Of a DNA stretch of 45,623 nt, positions 23,297-34,448 are shown in pieces. Positions within the stretch are counted from its first letter, which is position 1. The number at the start of each line of letters is the position of its first letter. The notes under the pieces were generated by a model. That model was not told where the DNA came from. It saw only the letters and a program-made list of their open reading frames with translations, and made no database searches. The stretch is from Priapulus caudatus (lineage: Eukaryota > Priapulida > Priapulimorpha > Priapulimorphida > Priapulidae). The translations under genes and the position numbers were made by a program. The stretch spans positions 16,497 to 62,119 of the forward strand of contig NW_014577287.1 of assembly GCF_000485595.1 (NCBI RefSeq). Direction: 5' to 3'.

Positions 23297-25481
23297 TAGC
23301 TAGAAGCAAACACAACATAAACTGTGTACTTTGTATTTTTAGTGTGCTCGTCTGTGATAGCTATGTAGAACCTTCCCCTGCATCCAGGTCTGCGTAAAGG
23401 TCTGGTTGACCACATCACTTTTATTTTGCAAGGCAAATATGCGGATTATAAATGAAGTTTGATAATAATAATATTAGTAATAATAATAATAATTTTATAG
23501 GACCATTCCGTGCAACTCACACTTTTAAGGCCACTGTGGAGCCTGAAGCCCCATTTATACATATAAACATCTTACATGCCAAAAAGGTCATACATCTGTA
23601 GAGTGAGAGGATTGCTCTAATATTCTTGGTTTGCTAAGAATTTATTCCTGGGCTGTTATTTGATATTCTAAATGGCAATGTACTGCAGAAAATTACAGTA
23701 AATATACTAAGAAACTCGAGATTGTTAGATTTACACAGAATGCTATTTATTATCAAAAACATTGATTTCTTTATAATAATTTCAAATAATTTGATGGGTT
23801 AAGAATTCAAACACTTCTTTGGTTGGTATTGTCAAGAGTACATTAAGCACATCTATAAATGGCAATTTTTCTGGTGTTTGAAACTTGACACTCATTTCTT
23901 AAATCAATCGAATTATGCCAATTATGGTATGTTATTGTGTGTAGAATGTGGGAGCAGGCAAGGTATATGAAGTAAGGTATAAGTATAGGAGTTGGCAAGG
24001 TATATAGTAGTAACTAGTAAGTATAGGAGTAGGTAAGGTATATAGTGTATGTAGTGCAATTAGACAGACAGCAGGCTTGGGACATACCCTCTTAGTCCCC
24101 TAGATGTGTATCATATCATGATTGAACTTCTAGTCAAAAGGTCTCGTCAGGTGCATGCCTTGTATGAATATTGCATGGATAAATTAATGGATAAAGCACT
24201 TATTCCGTTGTCAATCACTGGACTATTCATATACCTGCTGATTTTACCTACCGGCTTTATAAATGGTTGATATTGGAAATATAATGTAGGGTATATTATT
24301 ATGTTGTGAGAGAGCGTGTGTGGTGTGGGTGCGTCTGTGTGTTAGTGTGTTTGCTTGCAGCAATGGTGGGTGCATGAGTGTGTAGGTACGTGGGTTTGTT
24401 TGTGTGTGCATGAATTGTGTGCTCCAATTACTACCATGTGCGCATGTCATGTCTGATTACTACAACGTCTAGAATTGTTACACTCAGCTGACAGGCCGTA
24501 ATACGTCGGTGATTGCATCGTTTTAAATGGTTTAGTAAAAACATGAAAGTAACAAAAATAGTAGATATATATCAATATAGCAGTGCTATAAAGTTAGCCG
24601 TGTCCTTTGTCATATTTCTTTTGTTAGTTGAACTGTGAATTTTCCAAGAATTTCTGCTTCATTGTAAAACAAATGCGTGAGATCCGTCTCAAATAGAATG
24701 CTGCGCACTCTGCTTGGAATCTTTCTTCAAGGCCTGTCAGTGTTCTCGCAATTAGGACAATACTAAGATTAACACGAGCAGTGTTACTGCTATTACCGTT
24801 ACATGCGTGGCCGTGTTACGCCACCTTAAAGGTTACCTCGTTGCTTCTTTCCCCGCATATAGGTCATACTCATAGCCGGTACTTGTTATGTATGCTGCGT
24901 ATAGCGCTCATCGCAGTAAGGACCTCCGCTGAGTGGCCGTGAATGCATTCATTAGATGTGCAGGCAGGTCGATTTGGAATTAATTCATTTTGACGGCCAC
25001 GTAACTCATCAAGATGTCAAGGAGTGTAGTGTGTCTGACAGTTGGAATGGAGCATGGAGTTCTTCATTGTTCTGTGCGAATGGTACGGTGGGGTGGTACG
25101 GGGGGGGGGGGGTCTATGAGGAATTAAAGCATCAAGTCAGTGTTCTTCATGTACAGTATCATTCACTTTTAGCTTCGACCCCGGGTGCATAGCTCCGACC
25201 ATATGCATGTGTCGCACGGCTCCGTAGATAGGTTTCTGTGTATGTTGAACTAATTCATAGAAAGGCTTTTTATGATGTTTACGCATGAGAAGTACTTCTC
25301 ATGTCAATATTCTATGGTTTTATGCCCATTGACCCTTCAGTACCCCCCCCCCACCTATTATGTGTTTGGAATGTTCCACATCATTGCAGCAACATATAAT
25401 TATGTTGATACCATTTCTTGGTCGGAACATCATAAGTATTATTTTTCTTTTGGTATGACGTTCTATGCCTTTATTAAAACT
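23297..25481. other. Intergenic with weak tandem repeats
   Basis: Between about 23950 and 24050 there are three imperfect repeats of a GTATAGGAGTAGGCAAGGTATA-like unit. A GT-rich tract lies at 24310-24420 and a G13 run at 25100-25112. No gene recognised. Confidence 0.4.
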
Positions 25482-25747
25482 ACATATCGTAAAAGATATA
25501 CATGTATGTGTCAAACACCACACCTCGTGTCAAATGCTACCAGTTCGGATCAGTTTGATGCACGGCCAGTCTTGGCGTCACTGAAGCCTGCTGATGATGA
25601 CATTACTGAGGGCCGTGTGTGGCTAACAATGTAGCGACGATGAGCTACGCGCACAGGCAACCTTGGGCGCAATTTTGCACTGAAAAATTCAGCTTGTTTT
25701 GAAAAATGTCCGGGTTTGGCCATATTTGAGCTAAAAATCTTGGACTA
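25482..25747 (+). repeat. Modular repeat, copy A: module 1 + module 2 + module 3
   Basis: Module 1 (25482-25583, 102 bp, starts ACATATCGTAAAAG) and module 2 (25584-25679, 96 bp, starts AAGCCTGCTGATG, ends CAATTTTGCA) recur nearly identically at 28573-28866, and module 1 alone at 32888-32989. Module 3 (25680-25747, starts CTGAAAAATTCAGC) recurs inverted at 38134-38191. No protein or RNA family recognised. Confidence 0.8.
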
Positions 25748-27005
25748 CATGTTCAGACTGTGCCATCTACAGTAGCCGCGCGTGTGCTAGTTGGAGCGCG
25801 GCCAAATGCCTGGGTGCTATTTTTACCTCGCGGCCGGGTATGGCAGTCTGGCTGCGCATAGTAGGTTATCTTGTTGCAATCCAGGGGAGAGCGGCCAAAT
25901 GATTTGCCCTTTCCTGCAGCATTCCCAGCTGTTCTACCGCAGAAATGCGTGCTGAGACCGAATTACTACCCCCGCAGCTAAAAACGGTATAATTATCACA
26001 AATAATTAGTTGAATCATTAAACTGTTAAATGATTGGTTGGTTGCAGCAACTGATAGACTGCGATCTGTGAACGACCGTATTGCATGTCACGTGTAATGC
26101 AGTGAGCGAGTTTTTAGTTGGCTTAGTAATCTAGAAAATGAAAAAGAAATCATGTGCGTTAGGCTTGTAAAAATCGTGTACTTGGTTTATTTTCGCAATC
26201 AGCGCAGCTTAATAAGACAAATTGTCTTTATTAACTCCTGATTTCATGTAGCTAAACCATTTCATAAATTACAGATGGGGTACGCGTGATTGCAGACTCT
26301 CATATGCGTGCAGAACGTACATATGTATAGTATAGCAACGTCGAATATAATAATCCGTTTAGGCCTGCAATATCTTCAAATACACGGCTGACTAACTTGC
26401 CACTCTTGGTTTGCGTTCGTTCGTGGCTGAATTCCTCAGGTTACTGTCAGGTATACAGAGTAGAGGGTTTTGCATGCCACGTCTTGCTCTCTCCTTTCAG
26501 TGCTAGCTCCTAGCATGGATGCCCTACGGCCTACGCTGCTATTGTGCGCGATTTTGAGTAGGATTTAATCTCATCCGACTCCATAACGAAAGCTGCGCAT
26601 TGATATTAGCGATACGGTTACTTGCAGCTAGGTTGACTTGTGATCTCATAGGTAAGCCATGTATGTAAGATATTTAGGTGGGCGGGGTCGAACTTGCAGT
26701 GTGCCCGGCACTGTGGAAAGCGTGAACTCAATTGGTGTCTTCCCATGCATGAGTTAATAACTTGCATCAATACGTCCTCTTCCTCGCCGGCACATACGCA
26801 GTTCCGTGCAGCACTTGGACCGCATCAAGAGTAGATAATAACACAAGAGTGAGACATCCGATTCCCGCATTTTTAACCGATTTTTCTCATCAAAATTTGC
26901 CACCAATAAAGAAGCTAGTGTATACGTTCCTCAGCTTATTATGGCCACTAATCACTCACCTTCGTGGTACTGATATTCGTTTACATTTGCTAGCGTATTG
27001 CTGTA
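25748..27005. other. Intergenic with a partial palindromic element
   Basis: Around 26213-26239 a partial copy of the palindromic family is seen (TTAATAAGACAA / TTGTCTTTATTAACTCCTG followed by ATTTCAT) that lacks the outer part of its left arm. No gene recognised. Confidence 0.4.
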
Positions 27006-27264
27006 AATCGTAATCTTGCACGAGCTGAATTCGCACAATTTACCGCTATTGTGGTGAGGTGTTAAGACAAAATTTGAAGCTATAGTGGCGCCAATATTTA
27101 GCAACGGACTGTTTCCAAATCATTCGTGCCCCGATAGGGTTGAAATACAATCTAAATTTCGAATTTTGATGATCTCGTGAGCGCCACTATAGCTTCAAAT
27201 TTTGTCTTAACACCTCATTCATAGCAGTAAATTGTGCTAATTCAGCTCGTGCAAGATTTTGATT
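27006..27264. mobile_element. Foldback element with about 80-bp arms
   Basis: Left arm 27012-27091 (begins AATCTTGCACGAGCTGAA) is repeated inverted at 27181-27258 with only a few mismatches, around a unique 89-bp spacer. The arms extend weakly to 27006 and 27264. No clear target duplication is visible. It is consistent with a foldback or MITE, or a local inverted duplication. Confidence 0.75.
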
Positions 27265-28572
27265 GACCACCTCAGTACTGTTGTGTTTTTTCCCTATACT
27301 TATTCCTTACTGGTTGCAAGGTGTTTTACATACTGACCTGACACTGGTGTAGGTGCGCGTCCGTGTGCGTGTACGCATACGTGTGCTAGGAGCCTAGTGT
27401 GTGCACTAAATGTTCTGTTTTAACTTTAGTGCCCATTCTTCTCATAGTAAATGAATTTTCAAGCCTGAAATTTAAGCATTGTGGACAATAGCATCTTGTG
27501 CTCGTGACCAGGTAGTGAACTTGCACGACTAGCTATAAATTGCTGGAACCAGTTGTTGTTTTGTACCACTAGTTCGGCTAGTTCTGTTGTCAGCAAAAGG
27601 TGAAATATTAGTTAAAGTCTCATCCAGCTCGTTGAAACGTAACTGAGTGTCTGAAAATCGTAATGGCCAGCGTACATATCTAAGATTGTGTTACACTTAC
27701 AGTTACGTTGCTAAAGCGTTCTCCCGTTACATTATGATCGTCCTTCCTTCGTCATTACGACTAGATAATTACAATATTTAGTGCCCTGTCGCGTACTAGA
27801 TACTATTTATCACCTACCTTATACTCTGCCATGAACCCAGCGTAGTGTTTCTGGGTCACTTGAAGGTTTAGATAAATCTTGGAGTGACTACAAGGCCGGC
27901 GTCTGTTCACTGTGGATCGTGAACCCCTCCCCCCCCCCCTCGCCTTCGATGCTGGACACTCAACAGCCGCGTGGATTCGACCGTCAACTTGTCGTTAAAA
28001 GCAACCTTGTTCATTTAACAAGTAAACGCATGCACTGCGGCCTTCGTGCAGTTTACTGAGTAGTTGGTGGATGGTGGAGGGGGGGGGGTAACGGTACTAC
28101 AGCTTCGAGTTAATCTTTGCCGCAAAATGTCATGTGGAATTGTAAACTATCGTGTGGTATAAATTCATAAAATGAGGAATTCAATTGGGTCTGGCCGGCT
28201 TGATTGGCGCCACTAATATTGCCTCATCATTTATTGATATGTGCTGTAGCCTGCTTCTGCACAGTAGTAAATGCACATATAGTAGTAGTTCGTCCTTGGA
28301 GAATGGTTCTTCTGAAAGCGTAATTATGCCGTGTGGGAACAAGACAGGCAGAGGGTGGGGGTCATGAGAAGTTCAATCTCGGCGTGCGATGTGCATACAT
28401 GTTTTCACGTGCCCTCTGACTGCGGCATTTTCAACGGCTCCCTGTGCCCCAAAGTGCTTTGCTCGGATCCCGCTCGACTAGTTTCATGCATTTTTAATCT
28501 CATCTGAGTGCAGTAAGTCGCGTAGTAGGAACTATTTTTAGCCGCGGCTAGATTCAACGCGAACGGTTTAAA
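27265..28572. other. Intergenic, nothing recognised
   Basis: It contains a C11 run near 27929 and a G10 run near 28079. Small open frames only. Confidence 0.4.
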
Positions 28573-28866
28573 AAGCCTGCTGATGATGACATTACTGAGG
28601 GCCGTGTGTGGCTAACAATGTAGCGACGATGAGCTACGCGCACAGGCAACCTTGGGCGCAATTTTGCAACATATCGTAAAAGATATACATGTATGTGTCA
28701 AACACCACACCTCGTGTCAAATGCTACCAGTTCGGATCAGTTTGATGCACGGCCAGTCTTGGCGTCACTGAAGCCTGCTGATGATGACATTACTGAGGGC
28801 CGTGTGTGGCTAACAATGTAGCGACGATGAGCTACGCGCACAGGCAACCTTGGGCGCAATTTTGCA
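28573..28866 (+). repeat. Modular repeat, copy B: module 2 - module 1 - module 2
   Basis: A 1.5-unit tandem: 96-bp module 2 (28573-28668), 102-bp module 1 (28669-28770), 96-bp module 2 (28771-28866). The unit is 198 bp. Module boundaries are the same bases as in copies A and C. Confidence 0.85.
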
Positions 28867-30200
28867 ATGTCACGAAGAAGAAGATCGTAGGCGTGAATGT
28901 GCGGCGAGCGTCGCTGGGGGAGTGGGCGACATGGGAGAGGAAAAACGGCACTTGCGTCGTGACAGTTGTAATTCGTAGCAATTATTGCTTCTATTTCTGG
29001 CTGAGGGTGTATCGACAGATTTAAAATAAATGCTCCCTTCTGTACGTGCGTGTTGCGGACCTTCCATCGATCAAGACTTCGATGACGATCTTTGCTGTTC
29101 GTGTCAAAGGTCGGCGGGCGGCGCATCGACGGGAAAATACGATGCTTGCTGGTCGCAGACGCGTATGTATGGCCGTGTTTTCCCTCACGTGGCGGCGCTA
29201 AACCCGTGTCAGCAGCTAGCCCCCCAGTGCCCCCACTATCTGACAGTTCACGTAAGCACCGTCAGCGATTGTTCCAATTAGGTAGAGTAGACTCGTCGGG
29301 TGTACAGTAGGCATCGATTGATCTGTAGGATTTATGCGCTGGTCATTAATCGATACACTATCGAGCGGTACCCCGCTGCTTGCTTTCTTGCAGCGCGTGG
29401 CCAAGTGTCCGCCGAGTGCACGCGTAGGCCGCTGCTGCACACAATCCGCAGGTGCATTAGCCGTATGAATAAATTATCGTTGTAGATAATCGCGCATTTC
29501 AACTATTTGTGGAAGCCTGCACACTGTTGGGATCTTCGACCAACCGTGCTGCAGTTTCCAGTCCGTAGTGTGTTTGACATCATCGGCCATCCACTGCCGA
29601 ATACTATTCAAAGGCGTTGTATAATGTTGGTATATTGTATCGAGCCGGCATGGGACCGGGTCGTAATTTGATTAAGAGCATGAAAGCTGAAGAGATGACA
29701 GCTGAATTTGATGAAGAGTGATGGTTGAAATAAAGCTGTCAACGTACAGTAGTGCAGAGCGCCGTAGCGAAGTATGGCTATCCGTTTGATCGCGTCGCAG
29801 CGTTGAAAGGCACTCAGACGTCGGGGGAGCTTGCGCTCAGGTTCTGGCCGTTAGCCAAGCAAGTCGAGCGAGACAGGCGCGCAGTGGTCCACGATGCGTC
29901 CTCTAGCAGAGCTAAACTGAGACTCCCACTGCCGCCGCTGCCACTGTGCAAACCCCGCCGAGTGCTATCCGGTTACCGATCTCACTTTAATTAATAAGAG
30001 CCATTTAAATGCCGTGCGTGTACTGAGATACGTTGCGGGGTGTCTAGATACCCTTACTAGCTGACGGAAGTTCTCTTATGTACAATTCTGCATTACTAGT
30101 GAAGTCAAATAGTCCTAAAAGTGAGTCCTGGTCCTAGTTAGGAGACCTTTCACAGATGTTGCTCTTCTAGAAACTCGGAGACTAGGCTATCTTGACACTG
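28867..30200. other. Intergenic, GC-richer, nothing recognised
   Basis: Several overlapping open frames of 60-130 codons on both strands near 28.7-30 kb. None shows a recognisable domain or splice pattern, so they are not called. Confidence 0.35.
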
Positions 30201-30720
30201 TTATGCCGCTTTTATACTGCGCACGACTTTAGCCCGCTTCTGAAGCGGGATAACTTTAGCTCGGGATAAGTCATTTTATACTGCGCACGACTTTAGCCCG
30301 CTTCTGAAGCGGGATAACTTTAGCTCGGGATAAGTCGTTTTATACTGACAATTAGCTCGGGTCTGAAGCGGACCCTGAACCACCTCTTGAGGTGGAATAA
30401 CTTTAGCTCGGTGGTAAGTGTTTTTCGACCTTTTATACATGGAGTTTATCCCGCTTCAGGTCGCGGACCTGAAGCGGGATAACCCCAGTATAAATGGGGT
30501 AGTTGGGGAGGGTTTGTGGGGGGGGGAATTTAAGAAGCGGGCTAAAGTCGAGATACCTTTTATACTGACGTTAGCTCGGGTCTGAAGCGGACCTGAACCA
30601 CCCCCTAGAACGGGATAACTTTAGCTCGGGCTAAGGGTGTTTCGACCTTTTATACTGGGGTTTATCCCGCTTCAGGTTCGGACCTGAAGCGGGATAAACC
30701 CCAGTATAAAAGCGGCATTA
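30201..30720. mobile_element. PIF/Harbinger-like MITE, 514 bp, TTA duplication
   Basis: The element at 30204-30717 has perfect inverted ends TGCCGCTTTTATACTG / CAGTATAAAAGCGGCA and is flanked by TTA on both sides (30201-30203, 30718-30720). The interior is built from repeated pieces: CCCGCTTCTGAAGCGGGATAA twice, GATAACTTTAGCTCGG several times, and two nested palindromes near 30450-30482 and 30661-30698. It has no coding capacity. A 3-bp TTA duplication points to PIF/Harbinger, an inference from the target rule only. Confidence 0.82.
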
Positions 30721-30881
30721 GTAGCTGTGAATATACACGCGTCTATTCGTTTATCTGTGTTATGTCCGCCTTCTGTCTTCTGTATGTACATGTAATCTGG
30801 TTCCTTCCCTAGCCTTGGCTGCTTCACATAAATCCGCCTGTTTTTATAGAAATGACAATCTAGTGAGAACGACCAATACAA

Positions 30882-30962
30882 ATACAATCAAGAGTACATA
30901 ATAGAGATCTCTATCATGTACTATCATGTACAATCATCTCTATTATGTACTCTTGATACAAT
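30882..30962. mobile_element. Palindromic mini-element copy 3 (core 30889-30955)
   Basis: CAAGAGTACATAATAGAGAT is mirrored by ATCTCTATTATGTACTCTTG around a loop containing ATCATGTAC repeats; the core is 67 bp. It is flanked by the exact 7-base direct repeat ATACAAT (30882-30888, 30956-30962). Confidence 0.8.
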
Positions 30963-31424
30963 ATAGGGAGAGAGAAAAACAAGGCTGTATATATATGATA
31001 TCCTATTTTCATATAACTATAAGTGCTCAGTGAGTGAGGCGCTAAGTTGTAGCTTTCTTTCGTAATTCCAAATGCTAAACATTGTGTAGTAAATTTCCTA
31101 ACGCGGCAGTATTGTCCCTCACAAGCGGAAACTTATAAAAGTATAATGGAAGAAAAGTTATGCTTCTAGCTTTTACAACGAGCTTGTTCACGATTCGTTT
31201 TCTGGGTGTGATGGGGCGCTATCATCGCAAAATCCAAACGTGTCCCACTAAGGGGAAACTGTTACAAACTGATAAGAGCTACTGTACCTTCACACAATAC
31301 TGCAGTTTCAAACTTGTACAGTGTAGTACTAAACTACTAATACTGCTACAAGTATTCAAGTAATATTTACATTATACAACATACTAATACATTGTAATAC
31401 TGTTAGAATATTCAAGGGATTTCC
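30963..31424. other. Intergenic, nothing recognised
   Basis: AT-rich, small open frames only. Confidence 0.35.
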
Positions 31425-31721
31425 ACAGGGCACATTCATTGTTACAATACACAATGAACTGCTGGAGCAGTGGGTCACAATCCCGCTGAAAATCATCGCC
31501 ACAAGTGGCAAATCAGTGGAAATCACTGATGAAGTGTGGCGAAATTGGGTGTGTCATGTTTTTGCACGTACGACAACATTTTACAAAACTTTTATAAATT
31601 TACTAACTTTAATAAACAAATTTTTGACTCGTTGATTTAGTAACACAGTGTCTTAATTCCTCCGTGGTGTGACGAATTTGCCTTATCTGTGGCAACATTT
31701 AATAAAAGTTGCCCATCCCTG
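31425..31721. mobile_element. Possible decayed hAT-like element
   Basis: The right end AAAAGTTGCCCATCCCTG (31704-31721) is, in reverse complement, CAGGGATGGGCAACTTTT, a typical hAT terminus. The left limit at CAGGGCACATTC (31425) is a guess, and no target duplication is visible. Confidence 0.35.
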
Positions 31722-32594
31722 TTCTAGATAATTCAACCTGCTAGTATCTGCTATAGTATACAGCCTACTCTATATACAACATTCTGCCGAGATACAGGCA
31801 CTGTCAGCACCCATTGCTACAGTATAAAGCTCACAGAAGAAAATTCACACAATGGTAACGACATGACACAATTTTAGAAACTGGCTCGGCATGATCCTAA
31901 TGAAGAGCCTGTTGAGCAGGCATTCCTACAGAGATTTCGTTTTTTTATTGTATATCTATGCAAGCGAAGCATTATCCTATCGATACGCTATCTTATATAC
32001 TCGCATAAAAGGGCAACTAGTTTCATTTCAGTAATTGCATTTTCCTAAGCTGTCTCCCTAACGTGTAGACTGTAGAGAAACGTCGTACAGTGTCGGACCA
32101 AATAGCTGCCGTTGTGTATTTTAATTGAAATGCGCTTTCTCTTATTGTTGTTGCAGGTGGCCTATAGATGCCTTTAATATGAGATGTCTTCATGGGTGGG
32201 GAACTTCGACAAAATCAGCTCAACTCATGGATCAAGGGTGTACATCTACATTGAATCAAAAGCTTCATCTTGCTTCTAAGCTACTAGCTGCAAGATAGTA
32301 CGGCAGTATGCACTCCAACAGTGTAGACACTGCAGTATGCCGCCATGACGCTGGTCTATACTGCACTGTGTGTCGGAGCACCGGTGACACCGTGGTCGAT
32401 CTCATCATAGCGTGCTGCATAGAGCATACACTGGTATTGGTGATACTGCTGTTCGACTATTATTCACAGCTACGACACAGACTGGTAATGGAGGCAACAC
32501 ACTACAGTAGGCATTGTAGCAAATACCACGAAATGCTGATGGATAGTGCATCGCTACTACTTATGCAGTTACATGTAATACCATTTTGTCAGGC
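31722..32594. other. Intergenic; unsupported 100-codon open frame
   Basis: An open frame at 32308-32610 runs into the adjacent minisatellite. It has no recognisable domain and is probably chance. Confidence 0.3.
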
Positions 32595-32883
32595 GATTGG
32601 TCATTACTAGATTACTGCTAATGCTGGCAACAGTGACATCAACATCATTCAGTCATACCTACTTCAGCAATGGTGACTTCAGACTGCCGTGGGGTTGGTC
32701 ATTACTAAAGTTTACACTAGTAACGGTGACACCAGCCTGCCGTCACCAGCCTGCTGCGTGATTGGTCATTACTAAAGTTTACGCTAGTAATGGTGACACC
32801 AGCCTGTGGTGTGGTTGGTCATTACTAAAGTTTACGCTAGTAACGGTGACACCAGTCTGCCGTGTGGTTGGTCATTACTAATG
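32595..32883 (+). repeat. 53-bp minisatellite, array 1
   Basis: Repeat units begin GGTTGGTCATTACTAAAG and recur at 32693, 32760, 32813 and 32866. The last three start points are exactly 53 bp apart; an earlier one carries an insertion of about 14 bp, and a degenerate unit starts at 32595. Each unit contains the inverted pair ATTACTA ... TAGTAAT. The array abuts module 1 of the modular repeat family. Confidence 0.85.
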
Positions 32884-32887
32884 TCTA

Positions 32888-32989
32888 ACATATCGTAAAA
32901 GATATACATGTATGTGTCAAACACCACACCTCGTGTCAAATGCTACCAGTTCGGATCAGTTTGATGCACGGCCAGTCTTGGCGTCACTG
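32888..32989 (+). repeat. Modular repeat, copy C: module 1 alone
   Basis: An exact-length 102-bp copy of module 1, starting ACATATCG and ending GCGTCACTG, then unrelated sequence. It lies four bases beyond the 53-bp minisatellite array. Confidence 0.85.
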
Positions 32990-34244
32990 GAGCATTTAAT
33001 TCCGGTGCCATGATGATAAATATTTAGGGTAGGTAATGTATGTCAGGCATACGTGAAAAGGTGAACTGGTAAACAGATTATATAGATACTCGTGTAATAA
33101 TCTGTGCGGGTGCATACGTTATTACAATTTACATGGCATTTAATCCAGCTAGTAAAAGTTAAAAAATTATGTCCACTTTTTCACAAAATGTAAGTGATTC
33201 TGTTCACGTTTTATGGTTAAATTGCTGCATTATACTTCCTATTTTGCTATTCTGTTCGATGTGAACAAACACTCGTGACTCGTACATAGCCCATAGCAAG
33301 CATAAATTTAATGTCGTGATAATTATACCAAATCGCCGAGGTTTTTTGGGATTTTTAACTAGTTGAGAAATAACTTATCAGGTAGGAATTTGTCGATACA
33401 TTTAGTCCCGTTAGTACTTACTTTTAATGTAAACAAATTGGAACAAAATTTTTCCAGATATCCACGCAAGGGAAATTCGTGACGTAGTCAATTTAAATTT
33501 AACACGAGCACTAGTAAAGTTCTCCGTATTGTTTAGCCTACCACTCATATAGCCTTTTAACTACGCGAGCTCTCAGTAATATAACTCGTATATAGATCTT
33601 GCACGTCCACAGATATATTACTGCTGAAATCATAGGGTCAATTAAAGCTGAACTAATTTGGTTAGGACTGAACTTTGGTGGCCAATCTAATAGGCTGATA
33701 ATTATTCTATAGGTTTCTGACCTGTGTAATATATTAGTTATCTGCTGGTATATCAAGAGGCAAAGACACCGATCAAGATTATAGAGAATGTAAAGTGGCT
33801 TTCTATGGTACAAGTAATAGTGTAGTCGAGGTAGTTCTGTGGTAAAATTAGTTGGGTGAAACCAGCAACCATTACAACAGCTCTGCTAATAATAATATTA
33901 GGCTTGTATGCATCATTTTGCCAACACCTTCGTAATTAAATCCATTTTAAATTTAACTGCGACTGAATTCAAAATGCAGGAGTTAATTATAAAACAAGCA
34001 TTGATTTCTCACTCGTCCAGCCTATTGTGGTGAGTTGTGGTCGTGTGCAGAATTATAATATCGCACCTTGGCAAAATGGTAGTTTGTGTCTGCCGTGAAT
34101 GATTAGCGGGTGAACTAGTTACTGAGTACTGTGCGTTAACGTGACTCACGTATTTTGACACATTAGCGTAATATTCGTTTACCTGCACCTTGTGGTGGGT
34201 CTCTCGCTCGTCGTTGACATTACAATGTGGAAGTGGTGGCCACC
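32990..34244. other. AT-rich intergenic, nothing recognised
   Basis: No gene, RNA or transposon end identified. Confidence 0.35.
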
Positions 34245-34448
34245 GTCTAGAACAGGGGTTCTTAACCTGTAGTCCATGGACCCCTTTGGGGTCCGTGGAT
34301 AGGCTTCAGGGGGTCCGTAGTTGCAGCTTAAGTCATCCTTAGTCCGTAATCACCTTATGTGCATTTTTCTGGGGAGGGGTCAGTAGCTTTCACCAGATTC
34401 TCAAAGTGGTCCATGACTCAAAAAAGGTTAAGAACCACTGGTCTAGAA
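34245..34448. mobile_element. hAT MITE, 188 bp, perfect 8-bp target duplication
   Basis: The element at 34253-34440 starts CAGGGGTTCTTAACCT and ends AGGTTAAGAACCACTG, matching as inverted ends. It is flanked by the identical octamer GTCTAGAA at 34245-34252 and 34441-34448. The interior carries CCATGGACCCC / GGTCCATGACTC segments typical of non-autonomous hAT copies. The intact duplication indicates a fairly recent or well-preserved insertion. Confidence 0.92.

Noticed and set aside
25584-25679. CTGATGATGA in module 2 as a hammerhead core
   Set aside because: No following GAAA or stem II; only the 7-base similarity.
31529-31552. CTGATGAAGTGTGGCGAAA as a second hammerhead
   Set aside because: The bases between the two core boxes cannot form a stable stem II, and no flanking stems were found.
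32308-32610. 100-codon open frame
   Set aside because: It ends inside the minisatellite and resembles no known protein.
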